This document shows, one piece after another, positions 37,555 through 50,588 of a stretch of 64,000 nt of DNA. This DNA comes from Citrus sinensis (lineage: Eukaryota > Streptophyta > Magnoliopsida > Sapindales > Rutaceae). The position numbers and the translations under genes were made by a program. Positions within the stretch are counted from its first letter, which is position 1. Every line of letters begins with the position of its first letter. Under the pieces are notes generated by a model, which was not told the origin of the DNA, ran no database searches, and saw only the letters and a list, made by a program, of their open reading frames with translations. Location: NCBI RefSeq assembly GCF_022201045.2, contig NC_068560.1:31947501-32011500 (forward strand). Reading direction: 5' to 3'.

Positions 37555-40389
37555 CCGGGGATGCATGAGCATCAGGAGGAGAAATTGTGCTAGTTGGGTT
37601 CTAATATCTATTAGTATTAGTAGTATAGGGATTGAAAGAACATTTGGCTTGTATAATACTTATTACATGTTTTTAATTTCAGGTTGTTGTGCTATTTTCT
37701 GTTTACATATAAATTGAGTTTGCTACTTCTCGAGATAGGACTTGCTATGCTATTTTAGTGCTAGTTTAAAACTATTTTACGTTCTAGGTTTTGCAATTTC
37801 CACTCTCCTATTTTGAAAATTGAAGCCCTACTATTGGGCTTCTTCCGCTCTTGACTGGGGCACCAGTGATAATTCCAATTCGTACAAAATTTAATTTTCA
37901 TGAGATGTGGTATAGGAAAAGAACAATATTTTTTTGAGGGTTAGCATATTCTTTTTAAAAATACGCAAGAACAAGGCAATTAAATTGATTATTTAAATCA
38001 ACAAAAAGCCTAAATATCCGCTGATAAGTTTGATCTGCCGAACCTGCAAGGCCAATTGAAAATTCAAAATAAGCCGAGAAATTCCTGGGATAGCCTCAAA
38101 CCAATGCAAGAAGATAAGTAAGTTGGGACCGCTACCAATTAACTAACAAGCGGACATCTCCTAGCATCAGGTGTTCGTTAACTTTGTTTCAAAGAAGTAG
38201 ATAATAATGAGTGAATTTGAAAAAAGAGAAAAATCTTGCGCAACCCAGACTTCTCCTGTATGGCCAAGACATCGACATGATCTGCGCCTCCCTAACGAGA
38301 ACATTCAAGAAGCCTTTTTCCACTTTTTATGGAGGCTGTTGTCGTCAATTGATCCCAAAAATTTTTTTTATAAAGTTTAAAATTAACGTGATGTCAAATA
38401 AAGTGGCAAATTGGAGTGGGACAGACAGGATGTGCCAGCAGTGCATTGGATGGACGAACAAACAAACGGTCTACCAAAGAATGTGATATGTGTTTCATGC
38501 TCGACGTGCAAGATGCTTCTCACGTTTATTGCCGTTTAATCAATTAATCTATTCTTCCATAATTAAATTAAATAAATTTCTGATTAAAGTCCAACAAGCA
38601 TCAAATGCAATAACCCAATCTTCTGAATGCGACGATTTTAACCTTTCTGCCACCGAATTTTTGGTGATTGATGGTTAAAACTTTTGTGAAGATTTCAAAT
38701 GAAAAATTGAGGTGAAAATAGCGCCACTCCTTACTTATTGTGTATATATAATTCCTCGCTTCTGCTAAAATTACGATTTTGGGCAAATTTTGAATTACAA
38801 CCTACCCTTATTTTTTTTTCTAAAGATTAAGAAAAAAGGAAAAAAAAATAGAGGTAAATTGATTAATTTTTTTCTTTTTTTTTATCTTATTTATAAAAAT
38901 AAGGGCAAGTTGAGATTTACAAATTTATAATAAGTTGAGCAATATTTTGAAGAACATCATTACATGTGGGGATACTATGAAATTAATCTTAAGATTGCTT
39001 AATAAGCCACTAGGCTCTATGCTGGTAACCATTTTTCCTTCAGAATGAGGGCGCATGTTTGAGCTACAAACCTTGTGTTAACAGTCTTCATTTTCTTCGT
39101 AGATATAATAGAATCTTAATAAAAAAAAAAAAGAATATGGGTTCTACTATAATAAAACTGGTATAAATTAGTGTAAGGACTTGTTTGTTAAAATCTCAAG
39201 TCTGAAATTTTATTCATTTTTTTTTTAAACTTACATGTTTGTTTATTGTAACTTATTTCTAATTTTTAAATATTTTTATCTGAATAGAAAAAGTAAATTT
39301 TTATGACTTTTATTTTAATGAAAAAATGTGTGCATAAAAAGTAAATATTATATTCTAAAAATATCTCTATTAAATATACTTATTTCTTAAACTATAAAAT
39401 CTAATCTTTTTTATTTTTTACTTATAAAAACATAAATGTCAAATAACCATGTTTAATTTTTTTTATTTGCTAAAACAAACAAAATGCCACTTATATTCAG
39501 ATATTAAAAAGAGAAAAACAAACATATCATTCAAATATTTATTTTCAGACTCATTTAGACTTACAAAAAAAAAATTAGACTTGTTAAAATTTAAGAAACA
39601 AACGCTACCAAAGTAAATTTCTAATTATAAATATATTAGATTTCTAATTGCATGAACTAAAAATTGACATGATATCTGAAAAAGTCATTCTTGCTAGAGG
39701 AAGTTTTAATTTTTCCTTGGTTACTAATTTCAAAGTCCAAGTCTTTTTTTTTTTTTTTTTTTTGGTGACTAAATTATTCTAATTTCTGAAAATTCATAAA
39801 TTTATTGCGAATTCCTTAATGGTGTTGATGGTTGGTTGTCCATTATTCTTCCTGCTAATCCATTGCCCGTGCATGGCTATCAATGTAAATCACCAACTTA
39901 CTTACCTAATTGGTCAGAACTCATTCAAACTCCCTTAAATTTAACATCCAGCCCTAATTTGCAACCACTCCTCCTGCTCATCATGCAGAGCTGTTACACT
40001 ACCCGCACAAAGGTTTCTCATAATTATGAATCTTAAGATCATGAATTGACCTTGCATACTTTCACTAATAAGCTTAACCCCAAGGTATCCGACTGCATGA
40101 TTATTCAACGGTCCATCCTGAAGAGCACTTCTACATCATCTTGCTCGTTTCCACTCTTTTTAGTCTTGTCCACAAACAATAATTCACAGCCTATCTAAGA
40201 TCATTTCCTGATTCTCATTCCCACGTGATTAAAAAACAAACCCATCACATCATACACAATGTCCAAACCCCTTACTTGTTTGACTCAAAAACCCCTTTTG
40301 ATTTTTAAGACGCAACGTATTTTATTAGTAAAGCATCGACTAACTCACCAGTTAATCCCCAGTTTCTAATTCTACTCACTTCTGGAAGA
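37555..40389. other. Spacer between 14-3-3 and alpha/beta-hydrolase
   Basis: 3' UTR of the 14-3-3 gene, then AT-rich spacer. Open frames at 38211-38486, 38490-38678 and 39836-40036 resemble nothing I know and lack gene context. A possible SINE-like unit with an A12 tail lies at about 38990-39133, and a possible inverted-repeat element at about 39177-39615. The last 300 bp form the hydrolase promoter. Confidence 0.5.
39177..39615. mobile_element. Possible AT-rich inverted-repeat element
   Basis: The left end reads GGACTTGTTTGTTAAAATCT. The right end, reverse-complemented, reads GGTAGCGTTTGTTTCTTAAA. Both run into AAGTCTGAA / GAGTCTGAAAAT-like stretches and T-rich runs. The repeats are imperfect and no clear target-site duplication is visible, so this is a tentative call. 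Confidence 0.4.
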
Positions 40390-41640
40390 ATGTCAAGGTG
40401 CTTTAGCTTCACCGAAGCCAAGAACTGGTGCTTGAAGTCCTGTTTCAAAAGACTGGGATTCCGATCCTCAGTCACTGATCTTCAAGACGGCAGTGTCATG
40501 CACTGTTGGGTCCCCAAGACCCGAAACGACTCAAAACCGGATCTTGTCCTGATCCATGGGCTCGGCGCCAACGCATTGTGGCAATGGACTAACATAATCC
40601 CACACATGATTCACTACTTCAACGTGTACGTCCCAGACTTGCTCTTTTTTGGCGACTCGTTCACGACTCGACCTGAGCGTTCCGAGTCGTTCCAAGCTGA
40701 GTGCGTGATGAGAGTCATGGAGGCTCACTCGGTGAAGAAACTCAGCCTGGTGGGCTTGAGCTATGGTGGGTTTGTTGGGTACAGCATGGCTGCTCAGTTT
40801 AAGGAGAAGATTGAGAAGGTGGTGATATGCTGCTCTGGGGTGTGCTTAGAGGAGCAGGATTTGAGAGACAGGATGTTTAAAGTTTCTGATTTGGAAGAGG
40901 CTTCAAAGATTTTAGTGCCACAGTCGCCAGGAAAGCTTAAAGAATTGATGCGTTACACTTTCTTTAAGCGGCCTCCTTTGAGCTTGGTGCCATCGTGCTT
41001 GCTCTCCGATTACATTGATGTATGAGTAAATGTTTTTCTTTTCCTGGTTTCAACTGTTGTTGATCACACGACCAAACATTTAAGCATTATGTTTAAAAGA
41101 ACTATTTGGTTGGTTACTTGGGCAGGCAATGTGTACAGAGTATTTAGAAGAGAAGAGGGAATTGGTAAGAGCCATACCCAAAGATAGAAAGATCTCAAAC
41201 ATTGACAAGATTACCCAGGTAGATTTCCCTTCTATCTATGATTATATAGTTAGAATTAATTAATTAATCTACCAGAGTTGATTTCTCTTCTAAGCAAATG
41301 GCTTCACTTTCAATGGTAGCCCACTTTGATACTCTGGGGAGAGCATGATCAAATATTTCCATTAGAGTTGGGTCGAAGGCTGAAAAGGTAAAATCTCCAT
41401 ATCCAACAATGAACAGTGCATTCCTTATTTTGAACAAGTCACTTGGTCATCTCGTCTGAGCCTAGATTGTTGTTGAAACGCAGCCATTTGGGTGATAATG
41501 CTCAGCTCATAGTGATCAAGAAAGCAGGGCATGCTTTCAATTATGAGAAGCCAAAGGAGTTTTACAAGCACTTAAAATCCTTTCTACTTGATTCGCAGCC
41601 ATCTCCTCTTCCTCCCAGCAACCAATCCGCAAATGCTTAG
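40390..41640 (+). CDS. Alpha/beta-hydrolase superfamily protein
   Basis: Four exons (40390-41019, 41126-41218, 41320-41387, 41484-41640) encode 315 residues. The hydrolase fold is clear: oxyanion-hole strand LVLIHGLGANALWQW near residue 52, nucleophile elbow GLSYGG with Ser124, acid Asp251 in LWGEHDQIFP, and His280 in KKAGHAFNYEKP. All three catalytic residues are therefore present. These plant proteins are annotated as monoacylglycerol lipase- or esterase-like; the substrate is unknown. No signal peptide or membrane segment is evident, so a cytosolic or membrane-peripheral location is inferred. The last exon joins with AGC (Ser264), where relatives usually have Arg. From memory its Arabidopsis counterpart is At1g78210, next to a PP2C, as here. 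Confidence 0.92.
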
Positions 41641-41691
41641 CTACTGTACTGATTCTGGATCGATAATGTATTTTCTCATATCTCTAACTTT

Positions 41692-41714
41692 AATTAATTA
41701 ATTAATTAATTAAA
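41692..41714. repeat. (AATT)n microsatellite
   Basis: About six AATT units lie about 50 bp downstream of the hydrolase stop codon, in its probable 3' UTR. Confidence 0.85.
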
Positions 41715-43197
41715 AAGGCAGAGATGTGGTCAAGACCATTGAATAGACTTCTCAGTGATGTCTCTGTTGAGGCCGTCTGTCTGGCGCCGGCCACATGTGT
41801 GGCTTCTGTTTTGATTACGCACAGGTTTTTGAGTCCATGCGTAACAGGTTAATGGTTCTACCTGTCAAAACATTTTCCAGAAATGGATTTCAGCCACTAA
41901 TGCTCCGTTTGTGCGCAGTACTGTCATAATGTATGTGGCTGTTGTGTGTGATTTTTCAATGCTTCCATCCAAGAAAAGATTCTTTAACGATGTGAAGTAT
42001 TTGGCTGTTCCAGAAGATAAAGCAGAGTCGACTTTTCAGGAGCATGTAGAACCTTTAATCAAACTATATTATATATCTGTTATACATTAAATAAAAGATT
42101 AAAACTTGTCAAGACCTTTAAAACACACTATATATGTAAGCGATTAAGCAGTTCTAATTCACCCATTAAAGACTAAAACTTGTCACCTTTAAAACACATT
42201 ATAATTTAAATCTAAAATTAGCATAAGAACCTAACCTAAGCTTCTAATTCCCCATTAAAATTTGTCAAAAGACAGACACCAACATAGTGTAACAAGTTTC
42301 TGTCAGCAACCAGAGGGAATGACATACGGAGGAACAGAATATTGGAGATTCATGATGTACCAAAGCAAGGGGAACCAAATAAGCAAAAGTGCAAATAATT
42401 TGGCTAGAAATAATCCCCAAAAGCATCTGGGTTTGTTATATGCCTCCAGAACAAAGCCGTCAAGAAATAGACCCGAAGATCTCAACCCTTGCAGCCGAAA
42501 GGGGAGGCAGCAATATTAGATACCATCTCACGTAACAAGAAATCAGACAAAAAACCAAAAACGCACACGCAGCAGAAAGCAGAAGGTGTTGAAACTTCAA
42601 AATGTTGACGAACAAGTGCTGGTATAAATAAACGACGAGTCTCAAAACCCTAAAATTGCCTGAGCTGGCTTTACTTTGTAGTTGGGCTTGGGCTATCCTT
42701 TGGGCTGAAGGATAACTTAAGTCCTGCATGTGGGTAGGTACAACTTTTTTGGATTGGAATTGTTATTTATATTTACATGTATACTACGATCTGAAATCCG
42801 TTGGAAGTCCATATATATACACCTCATAAATTTGTTGAACAAATATTTACTCCCGCAATTGATAAAGAGATAATCTATCCCATATAAGAAAAATTACATT
42901 CTTAATGAATAAATGATGAATCAGCCGAAACGTTGTTGTTAAATGAGACAGATTGGAGCAATTGAATATATAAAGATGGTCCCCGTGTTGTCTAATTTCC
43001 ATTTTGATGGCCATATAAGTCAGAATTTAGCTCATTAGATTTTCTACATCCATTTTCTTATAGTCAAGTCAAATAATGCCACTAGACTTGTGAATGCTTT
43101 CATAACTTTCACGAAATTTTGTGCTTCATCGCATAAAAGGTGCATATCAACCGAGAAAAATAATTAATTTATATTGATTTTGTTTCACATGTTTATG

Positions 43198-43461
43198 GGT
43201 GCGTGTGTGATTAAAGTTGGACAGTTAGAAGCACTAAAGTATTTAATAAACATTAAACACTAACTACTGTAATTTAAAAGATATATTGATATGATTTTTC
43301 ACTTATATAATGAAAAATCTATTATATCTTTAATAATTTTATCAAAATTATTATTTAAAATTTACACTTACTATATATTACTAACTTTTGTTTCTAGTTA
43401 CAATTTTTTTTTCACAACAATAACTTAAAAGTTATAATACCTCAATTTCAAACACACCCTG
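43198..43461. mobile_element. AT-rich MITE, copy 2
   Basis: Second copy of the element at 8862-9108, same orientation. The core about 43265-43385 shares GATATGATTTTTCACTTATA, TATCTTTAATAATTTTATCA and ACTAACTTTTGTTTC with it. Ends are inverted: GGGTGCGTGTGTGATTAAAG at the left, and a right end whose reverse complement is GGGTGTGTTTGAAATTGAGG. No coding capacity. Target-site duplication unclear. Confidence 0.7.
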
Positions 43462-44112
43462 TATCCAATTATATTAATACATTCTACGTAAAATCCACCA
43501 AATATCTCAAATAAAAATCAAAATAAAAAGTAAAAACCACCCAAATTTTCAATACCAAAAACTCTAGCATGCTAATTTATGGGTTTTCTATTTATTTAAT
43601 TGACAATCCGGATTCTGGGGATATTATTAATTTTATTATTTCGAAGAGCCCGAAAACTCATAAAGTTTAAACTCATTTGCGCAGCTGCCATGGCATTGGC
43701 GCCCTTCTTGCTTGAAAAATCCTCGAATTACAATAAAAATCAAATTCTTCATCTACAAACAGACAGTGGTGTCTTTTGTGCAAGTTGAAGGATAACAATA
43801 TACATCAGGTCCCTAATTCACTTTCATAAAAGAAATCAAACAATATCAAACACCATAACCTAATCAATCAAATAAAAATTTACAGAAGGGGAAACTCTAA
43901 TCTTTTCTTTTTATTTTCTGTTTTTTCTCTTATCCTTGTTCCTCTTGACAAATTCCAAACTTCTGCAGAACTCTTGATGAGGATTACTTGAACAGCCAAT
44001 TGTCCGTAATTTTTTCATTTTTTTTCCTTCCTTTGGTTGGTCTAGTCAGAAATTGGCATCCCATTATTTCAGGTATATACTGCATCTGGCAGCGATTTGG
44101 TTTAAAAGGTTT

Positions 44113-47100
44113 TTATCCCCTAAATCTAACAACAACACAAGATATATCATCTTTGCTCTCTCTTTTCAATGCTTCAGCTGTTAATTGTTTGGCTGCCTTC
44201 TGTGGGTCTTTGAACTTTCTTGCAATATCCACAGCCTCTTGATTGCTCATCACCTGGTTTATTTCCACAAGAAAATGAATTCATAACGTAATTTGCAAGC
44301 ACGGGTATGCAATAGTTACACTGATGCAAGAAGAGATAAAAAGTTGAGGAAAAAATTAACTTACCTTCCAAAGACCATCACTTGCAAGGACTAGGACGTC
44401 ACTACGGCCGTCTAAGATAGTATTTTGTATGTCAGGATCTGATCGCAAATGTGATTTAAGGCTCTTGTCTCCAAAGGCACGAGAAACTGCCAGCTGCCCA
44501 TTAACTCGAGGGACATCACCTGATAAAAAGATGCAAAGACAGCAGAATTAACTATATGTAAACTGTAGCCCAATTGCCAATCTTGTCTGATCAATGCAAG
44601 AACACCAATAAAGAATTCGGTGTTGAGAGTTCAGCATAAGGAGGACACCAGAGAAAATGTACAGTTCTTCTGTTAAAGCAACAGCTTTGCAAAATATAAT
44701 GCAGCAAATCAACTAAGGAAAAATCATCACTTAATCTGCAAAAATCAAGGAGAGAAAATCTTTGATGTCTGATAAATGGGGACACATTCAAAGGTTTTCA
44801 TGGGTGTGCACGGGCATGTATGGAAGTAGAGGCACCAGTTAGCCACTAAACGGAAGTGAAAAGCATACCATCATCTATAATTTGGCCATAGTCTATTTGA
44901 GGGCATTTACTTCAAGTTCATCCCAGATATAGACATCACAATCACTTACAGAAAAGGACAAACCAAATCGATATTTCCTACCAAAATAACTTGATACTCT
45001 GACAGGTGGAATTTCATGAACCAAAAAAAAGTAAGTCTGAAAAGTATGAAACAAGGAAAATGCTCAGCAGAATTACACTTGTTTTTTTTTAAAGACCGTG
45101 CATGGGTGTGTATGGAAGAAGAGGCACCAGTTAGTCACTAAACAGAAGTGAAAAGCATACCATCATCTATAATTTGGCCATAGTCTATTTGAGGGCATTT
45201 ACTTCAAGTCATCCCAGATATAGACATCACAATCGCTTGTGGAAAAGGACAAATCAAATCGATGATTCCCACCAAAATAACTTGATACTCTGATGGGTGG
45301 AATTGAACACCAAAAAAAAAAAAAAAAGTAAGTCTGAAAAGTATGAAACAAGGAAAATGCCCAGTCGAATTACATTTTTTTTTTAACCTCGATCCACATA
45401 TTGATTAAGTACTAACTCAGACATACTAATTTGTGGTGATCATTATGATGGCTGCAATTTTCAGAGGCATTTTAAGAGATTCTGCCAAATGGCATGTAAC
45501 AATTCCTCCTAATGCCAAAGACTCCCAAAATACAAATCTGTCTTCAAAGATTTGTATACTGAAGAGCATATGTAGTTTCCTACATATTCTTCTAAATTTC
45601 CTTGTGATCTTATGAAATAATTAAGTATTCCATGGTATATCCAGACAGAGCTGTCCTTGTGACCTATAAATTCAAGAAGCCAGTATTCATTTAGGTTGCT
45701 CTTATTAAAACTAATGAAGCAGGGATACTCATTCAATCTCCTAGCGTTAAACACATTGACAGGCCTTCAAAGATCTCAGCCAAAAGCCCAAAATTCAGCA
45801 AGACGTATGAATAACATAAACAGAAATAGAAAACAGCAAGAGAGTGCTTCTCAAAAATGCACAAGAGCATAATCCTAAGTTTCATAATGAAAAGTTGGAA
45901 ATCAATGAAGTTGTCTTTCAAAACAAAGAAAAATTGTCACTCCTAAAAGCAAAATATTTCAGCACTTGATATATAATAAAAGACTGCATGGACTGCTAAC
46001 TATCTCTGATGAACTACTCCAATCCAAATGTTGCCTAGATTATTGCTAAGCTGACAATTCATTAAACAACAAATCTGGAAGATGGGAATGAGCTTATAGA
46101 AATTTCAAAAATAGTCTGAATCCAAGTAATTTTAACCAATGTAAAATGTTGCATAAACTAGAAAATGAGTCAAGTAAAATGAGGATACAAGCAAAAAGAG
46201 GATCGACAATATTTTCTAAAAATCATCAACTTTAGTCTACATGAATTCCAGAAGAATATATTTTAGTCAATAACAATAAGTAATGAACTTTCAAAACCAT
46301 GTCTGTAGTGAAAACCTGGCATATTAGAGACAAAGCCGCCTTTATCCTCAATGCTCCCTCGTTCAGTGTTCGGCTCATGGTCTGTAGTCATCTGTACTGC
46401 AACGCCAGCCGTTGAAAGAACTGCTCGAGAATCTCCAACGTTGGCTACCCATAACCTTTGACCATTTATCAAAATTGCAGTAACAGCAGTGGATCCACCC
46501 CGGCCCAAGTCAGAGCTGTGTGAGAGAATTGCTTGGTCTGTCTTCTCATAAGCTTTAGAGATAGATCTCTGGGGGTCAACCCAAAACTCTTCCTAGAATG
46601 TTAAAACGTGAAATTTCAGAAAAAAATAATCCGTAACTAAAACTCGACCTTAAAGTGTAGTTATCCATCACAATTCAAAGCAAGATCCTACCTCCTTTAG
46701 GATGTTGGAAAACAAATGCTTTTGTAGGTAGGCAGGCACAGTTTCTCCCAAATGGCCGTCATAAATAGCAAACAACCCTAATTCATGACCTTGAAGTTGC
46801 ACAAATTTTGCAACATGATAATCCTCCATGGGATGATTAGCTTTCCCTTTTACCAAGCTGAAACCAAACTTGACTAATCCAACATTGCTTCTCCCCTTAC
46901 CAGTAGATGACGAGCGTCCTCCCACAAGCTATATGGCAGAAATATGAATAAAAATATTTAACATAGTCTAGAAGAGGGGAGAAAAAGTAATTTCAATTTT
47001 AACCACCTGCATCAGACAGCTGCAATAACATTGTGCAAATGGAAAAGTAATATCAAATATAACACCCCAAGCATACAAAGAAATGAATTTAACTCCGCAT

Positions 47101-47808
47101 CTCTTTATTTCTTAATGACTGGATTTTTCTAGCAAATTTCAGAACATGGTAGACGGGTTAAGAAATGGTCAATAGAAGAATTTAAATCTTCGTACTTCAG
47201 AGCAAATCCATTATTCACTTAACTCACTATATTCAGACCAAACAGAGAAGCTTGTTAGCAAAAAGTATGCTGTTGGTTCACTTAACATTGCGAACAAGGT
47301 TAAGCTAAACTATGATTACGATGACAAAGATAACATTTTAAATTTCAATAAAGTGTGCACCGAGCTTCAGTATCTCCAAGAACACAGCACACAAGTAGTT
47401 AAAAACCTCAAAGCAGATCAAACTTATCAAATAACCCAAATCTTAACCACCATAAGATCAATATAACCTAGTTAACCCCACCTCCAGCCCAAAAATTAAA
47501 CTCAGCACGCACCACAAAGAATGATGATCAAATTACCTCAACATGCAAAAGACATAAATGGGATCAATTCTCACTTGAATCCAACAACTGAATTCAAAAC
47601 CAATGAGAATTCTCAAAACCCTACTAAAATTGAGTATCACAATATATATATCCCTCCAAAATAATACCAACTGTAGCCCCAAAGTCAATTACCTAGCTTT
47701 AAAAAGGAAAAACAGAACAAAAACAGAAAATCAGCAAAGAATCAACCCAAAAAAAAAAAAAAAACTCACCTTCGAGTACGAAGCATTAAAGCAGCATAAG
47801 CTATCCAT
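44113..47808 (-). CDS. Protein phosphatase 2C
   Basis: Five coding exons on the minus strand (47808-47770, 46928-46692, 46592-46316, 44519-44365, 44253-44113) encode 282 residues. It is a Mg/Mn-dependent Ser/Thr phosphatase with every core motif: GKANHPMEDYHVA, FAIYDGHLGE (metal-binding Asp-Gly), DLGRGGSTAVTA, VANVGDSRAVL, LASDGLWKV and SKDDISCVVVRF. It is a short, catalytic-domain-only member like At1g78200/At1g34750, with no regulatory extension, and probably acts in cytosol and nucleus. The first coding exon has only 13 codons (MDSLCCFNASYSK). Cys residues near the N-terminus recall lipid-modified forms, but there is no N-terminal Gly for myristoylation. A 5' UTR intron is likely between about 47927 and 48045. 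The large third coding intron (46315-44520) holds a tandem duplication. Confidence 0.93.
44799..45384. repeat. Tandem direct duplication within PP2C intron 3
   Basis: Two units of about 285 bp, roughly 44799-45083 and 45098-45384, read almost the same: GGCACCAGTTAG, then CATACCATCATCTATAATTT, then TTGAGGGCATTTACTTCAAG, then AAAATAACTTGATACTCTGA, then AAGTATGAAACAAGGAAAAT. Differences are scattered substitutions and a variable A-run. It is a local duplication of intronic DNA, not a transposon insertion. Confidence 0.9.
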
Positions 47809-48975
47809 AAAATAAAAATTCAGCAAAGCAGTTCCAACTAATTCAACTAAAATTTCAACATCAAACTCTTGGTAAACAACTCTACTCCAAAATTTTAAAT
47901 CAAGCCCAGCTCCCAGAATTCTCAATCTGCACCATCAAAATCAGATCCGATCATTAAGAAAAACCCTTTCAAGCATAACCCTAAAACCCTATAAATTCAT
48001 AGACTAAAAGAAAGCAAAAGCAAAAACTGGGTGGTTGAGAATTACCTCTCGTTGATCAATTCAAAGCTAAAAATCAACTGATGCTCCTTGTTGGTGATCT
48101 TTGTTCCGTGGGGGGTTTTTGATGTTTCTTCTTCTTCCTCTTTTTTTTCTAATATAATTTGTGTTTATTAGTTTGTGCAAGCAATTGAATAAAGAGATAG
48201 ATTATTATAAACAGAGATTAGAAAGGGGGGGAAAAAAAAAAAAGAGGGAGAGAGGAGAAGATTTGAAACCTTTTTGTAAAGGAGAAAAAATAAAAATTAT
48301 TTTATGAACAAGATAAACAAATTAAAGAGAAAGAAGGAATCGAGAGAGTCGCTGGTTCTTGTGATGATTTCGTATTATAAGCGTTTTGGGAGTCTTCCCA
48401 GTGAGAAAAATTTTATACTAAAAAGAAAATTAAAATTAAAAATTAAAAAAAAAATGAAAAAGGCTGCCACAATACCAGACTTCTTTCGTGTTGACTTTGC
48501 TGCTGTACTTTCTATTCTTTAGTCTTTTTGTTTGCATTTGGCCCTTTATGTTTCCAATATTTACAACATACAACCCCATATTTTAATTTTTTTTCACTTT
48601 AATCCACTCGAGTCTCTACTGAACAGTCTGAACTTATTATTATTCTTTTTTTTTTTAACCTGAAACTAGTATTCCACTCAATTCTAAAACTGGATAATTT
48701 CAGATACAGCTGTCATAACATAATACGTCGTGGTATTACTGGACATTAAACTTATGACAAAATCTAGTTAATTTCTATAATATATTATTGTAGAGGCAAA
48801 TCCCAAAATGAACTTGGATATAATAATGGGAATGATGGAATGTTAAAAAAATTAATGCATGAGTGAATCTATTCACATGCACGAAAAGAGAAGTGATTTT
48901 ATCACCGATGTCTATAGTCCGAGCCTTTAACAAGTTTGATAATTAAATTTTATTCCTAAAAGGCAGGTGATTAAC

Positions 48976-48978
<3 letters not shown>

Positions 48979-49014
<36 letters not shown>
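48979..49014. repeat. (GA)n microsatellite ending in poly-G
   Basis: About 14 GA units followed by about nine G residues. No gene nearby. Confidence 0.9.
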
Positions 49015-49943
49015 AGGCAATTAGAAATTGATTAATTTGTCAACACGAGTAGGATATTTTTGAACCGGGGCCATGTGGGTATTAGATACAAGGGTAAAAG
49101 CGACGACAAAGCATGCAGTGCTTGGCTAGCAAGTGTATTTCCTCCGAAGAAGAAGCATGCAGCTTCCTAATTCTGGTGTAATTGACAAAGCGGCTAGAGA
49201 CATCAACATATTTGTTAAAAGAATTTTTTTTTTTTTTTTTATATCTTTGATAAATTAACAAACAGTCAAAATTTGAAAATAGAATAGAAATAATAAAAAG
49301 TATATCTCATGGCTCATGGTCACATGTATTCTTAAACTATCTCTACAGTGTTTATTACGTCATGCATTTTGACCACGACCAGCCAACAAACTTCATTGAC
49401 TGGCCGGTTAATGTGTACATGCAGAAAGAGAAGATTTGACCCATAAAGCTCTATATATATATGTAAAATTGCGATTTTTGAGATTTGAGTGCAATGAATG
49501 TCGATATGAGACCAATTTCAATTTTGTTAGATTAGCTCTTTTTTTGGTCCATTTGGTCAGCATTAGCTATACTCTTTGCTATCAATCACACCGACCGTTT
49601 GATTTCTAAATTGGTATGTTTTGTTGTTCGAGGGAAGGAAAAGGATGGAATAAAGAAGACGAGTAAAAAGAAAAAAAAATCGACAAAGAAGCAACCAAGT
49701 CATAAAAACATGCTGAACAAATTTGAAAAGTGAACAGTACATTTCCTATTATTGGTTGAAAAACCTCATCTTTCCTGAAAACTTTCGTTGCTCATCCTGA
49801 AATTTATTTAATTTATTGGTTTTTGAATTTTTTTTTTTTTTTACCATACGATGATCCTAAGGCCATAAGAGTATGAAACCGTTTTCTAATTTTATAATAT
49901 GTAATATCATTGTATGTTAGGTATTAAGAATAAATTAAGTATT

Positions 49944-50100
49944 TTTTAATATTAATTACACATCAAATTACTGTATTACAATAGATCATTACACTAATAA
50001 TTTATAAATTAGATATATAATTGAGACTTACCTTATGAGTTTGAGTCCATGAAGAGTCGAACCCTTACGAAATTCACCGCTAGGCCAAAGACCCATTAGC
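49944..50100 (-). mobile_element. tRNA-derived SINE, copy 1, with TSD
   Basis: On the minus strand the unit begins GCTAATGGGTCTTTGGCCTA and has an A-box-like TGGCCTAGCGGTGA. About 20 bases on is a B-box-like GGGTTCGACTC, the arrangement of a tRNA-type internal Pol III promoter. It ends in an A run. The flanks 49926-49943 and 50101-50118 are an 18-bp direct repeat (AAGAAYAAATTAAGTATT) with one mismatch. Tail, target-site duplication and promoter together make this a solid SINE of 157 bp. Confidence 0.9.
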
Positions 50101-50325
50101 AAGAACAAATTAAGTATTAAAAGAAAAGAAAGTCTATTTCTCATTTTCCCCTTCTTTAGTATGCTTTCCTTCAAATTTGCTCTTTTTCCTCTTACCCTTT
50201 AGTCTCACCAGCAACAATAAAAGCAGGCAGGTATGCGTAACATATTCTGTTCATGGCCCCGCCAAGATGGATATCGTTGCACAAAATTTGTTTGTTAGTA
50301 ATACTACTCTTTTGCTTTTGGGTGC

Positions 50326-50588
50326 TTTTTTTTTTAATACTGATTACACATCATATTATTGTATTACATAAATATTTATAATTGTTATTATAGCAGAGAT
50401 TACACTTATATTTACAGCATAACTGAGACTTACATTAGTACATTAAACTCTATAAATTACATGTTCAGATAAATAATCCTCACAGACAAAAGATGTCTTT
50501 ACTCCACTCATATTTTATAAGAGATAAGAATTTATAAATATTTTAACCCCCAAAATAGCAGCTCAACCACTCAACCAAAGACCGCGTG
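50326..50588 (-). mobile_element. SINE, copy 2 (diverged, longer)
   Basis: Same orientation as copy 1 and sharing its 3' part: on the minus strand GATGTGTAATCAGTATT followed by about ten A, versus GATGTGTAATTAATATT in copy 1, plus a shared GTAAGTCTCA. The head GGTCTTTGGTTGAGTGGTTG recalls the A-box, but the B-box is decayed. Possible target-site duplication around TTTTGGG at 50314-50325 and 50588-50600 matches only partly. It is about 100 bp longer than copy 1 in the middle. Confidence 0.7.

Larger units (their letters stand above)
41641..44112. other. Spacer between convergent hydrolase and PP2C genes
   Basis: Contains 3' UTRs of both genes, an AATT microsatellite and a second copy of the AT-rich MITE. 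Open frames at 42262-42519, 42460-42729 and 43600-43788 have no recognisable domain. No other gene is supported. Confidence 0.5.

Noticed and set aside
38990-39133. SINE-like unit: CCACTAGGCTC head, ATGTTTGAGCTAC box and an A12 tail
   Set aside because: No target-site duplication could be found on either side, and the boxes match tRNA promoters only loosely. Possible but not supported enough to list.
41740-42060. Possible gene remnant after the alpha/beta-hydrolase
   Set aside because: Less AT-rich than its surroundings, but all frames are broken and no family motif is visible; more likely 3' UTR and spacer.
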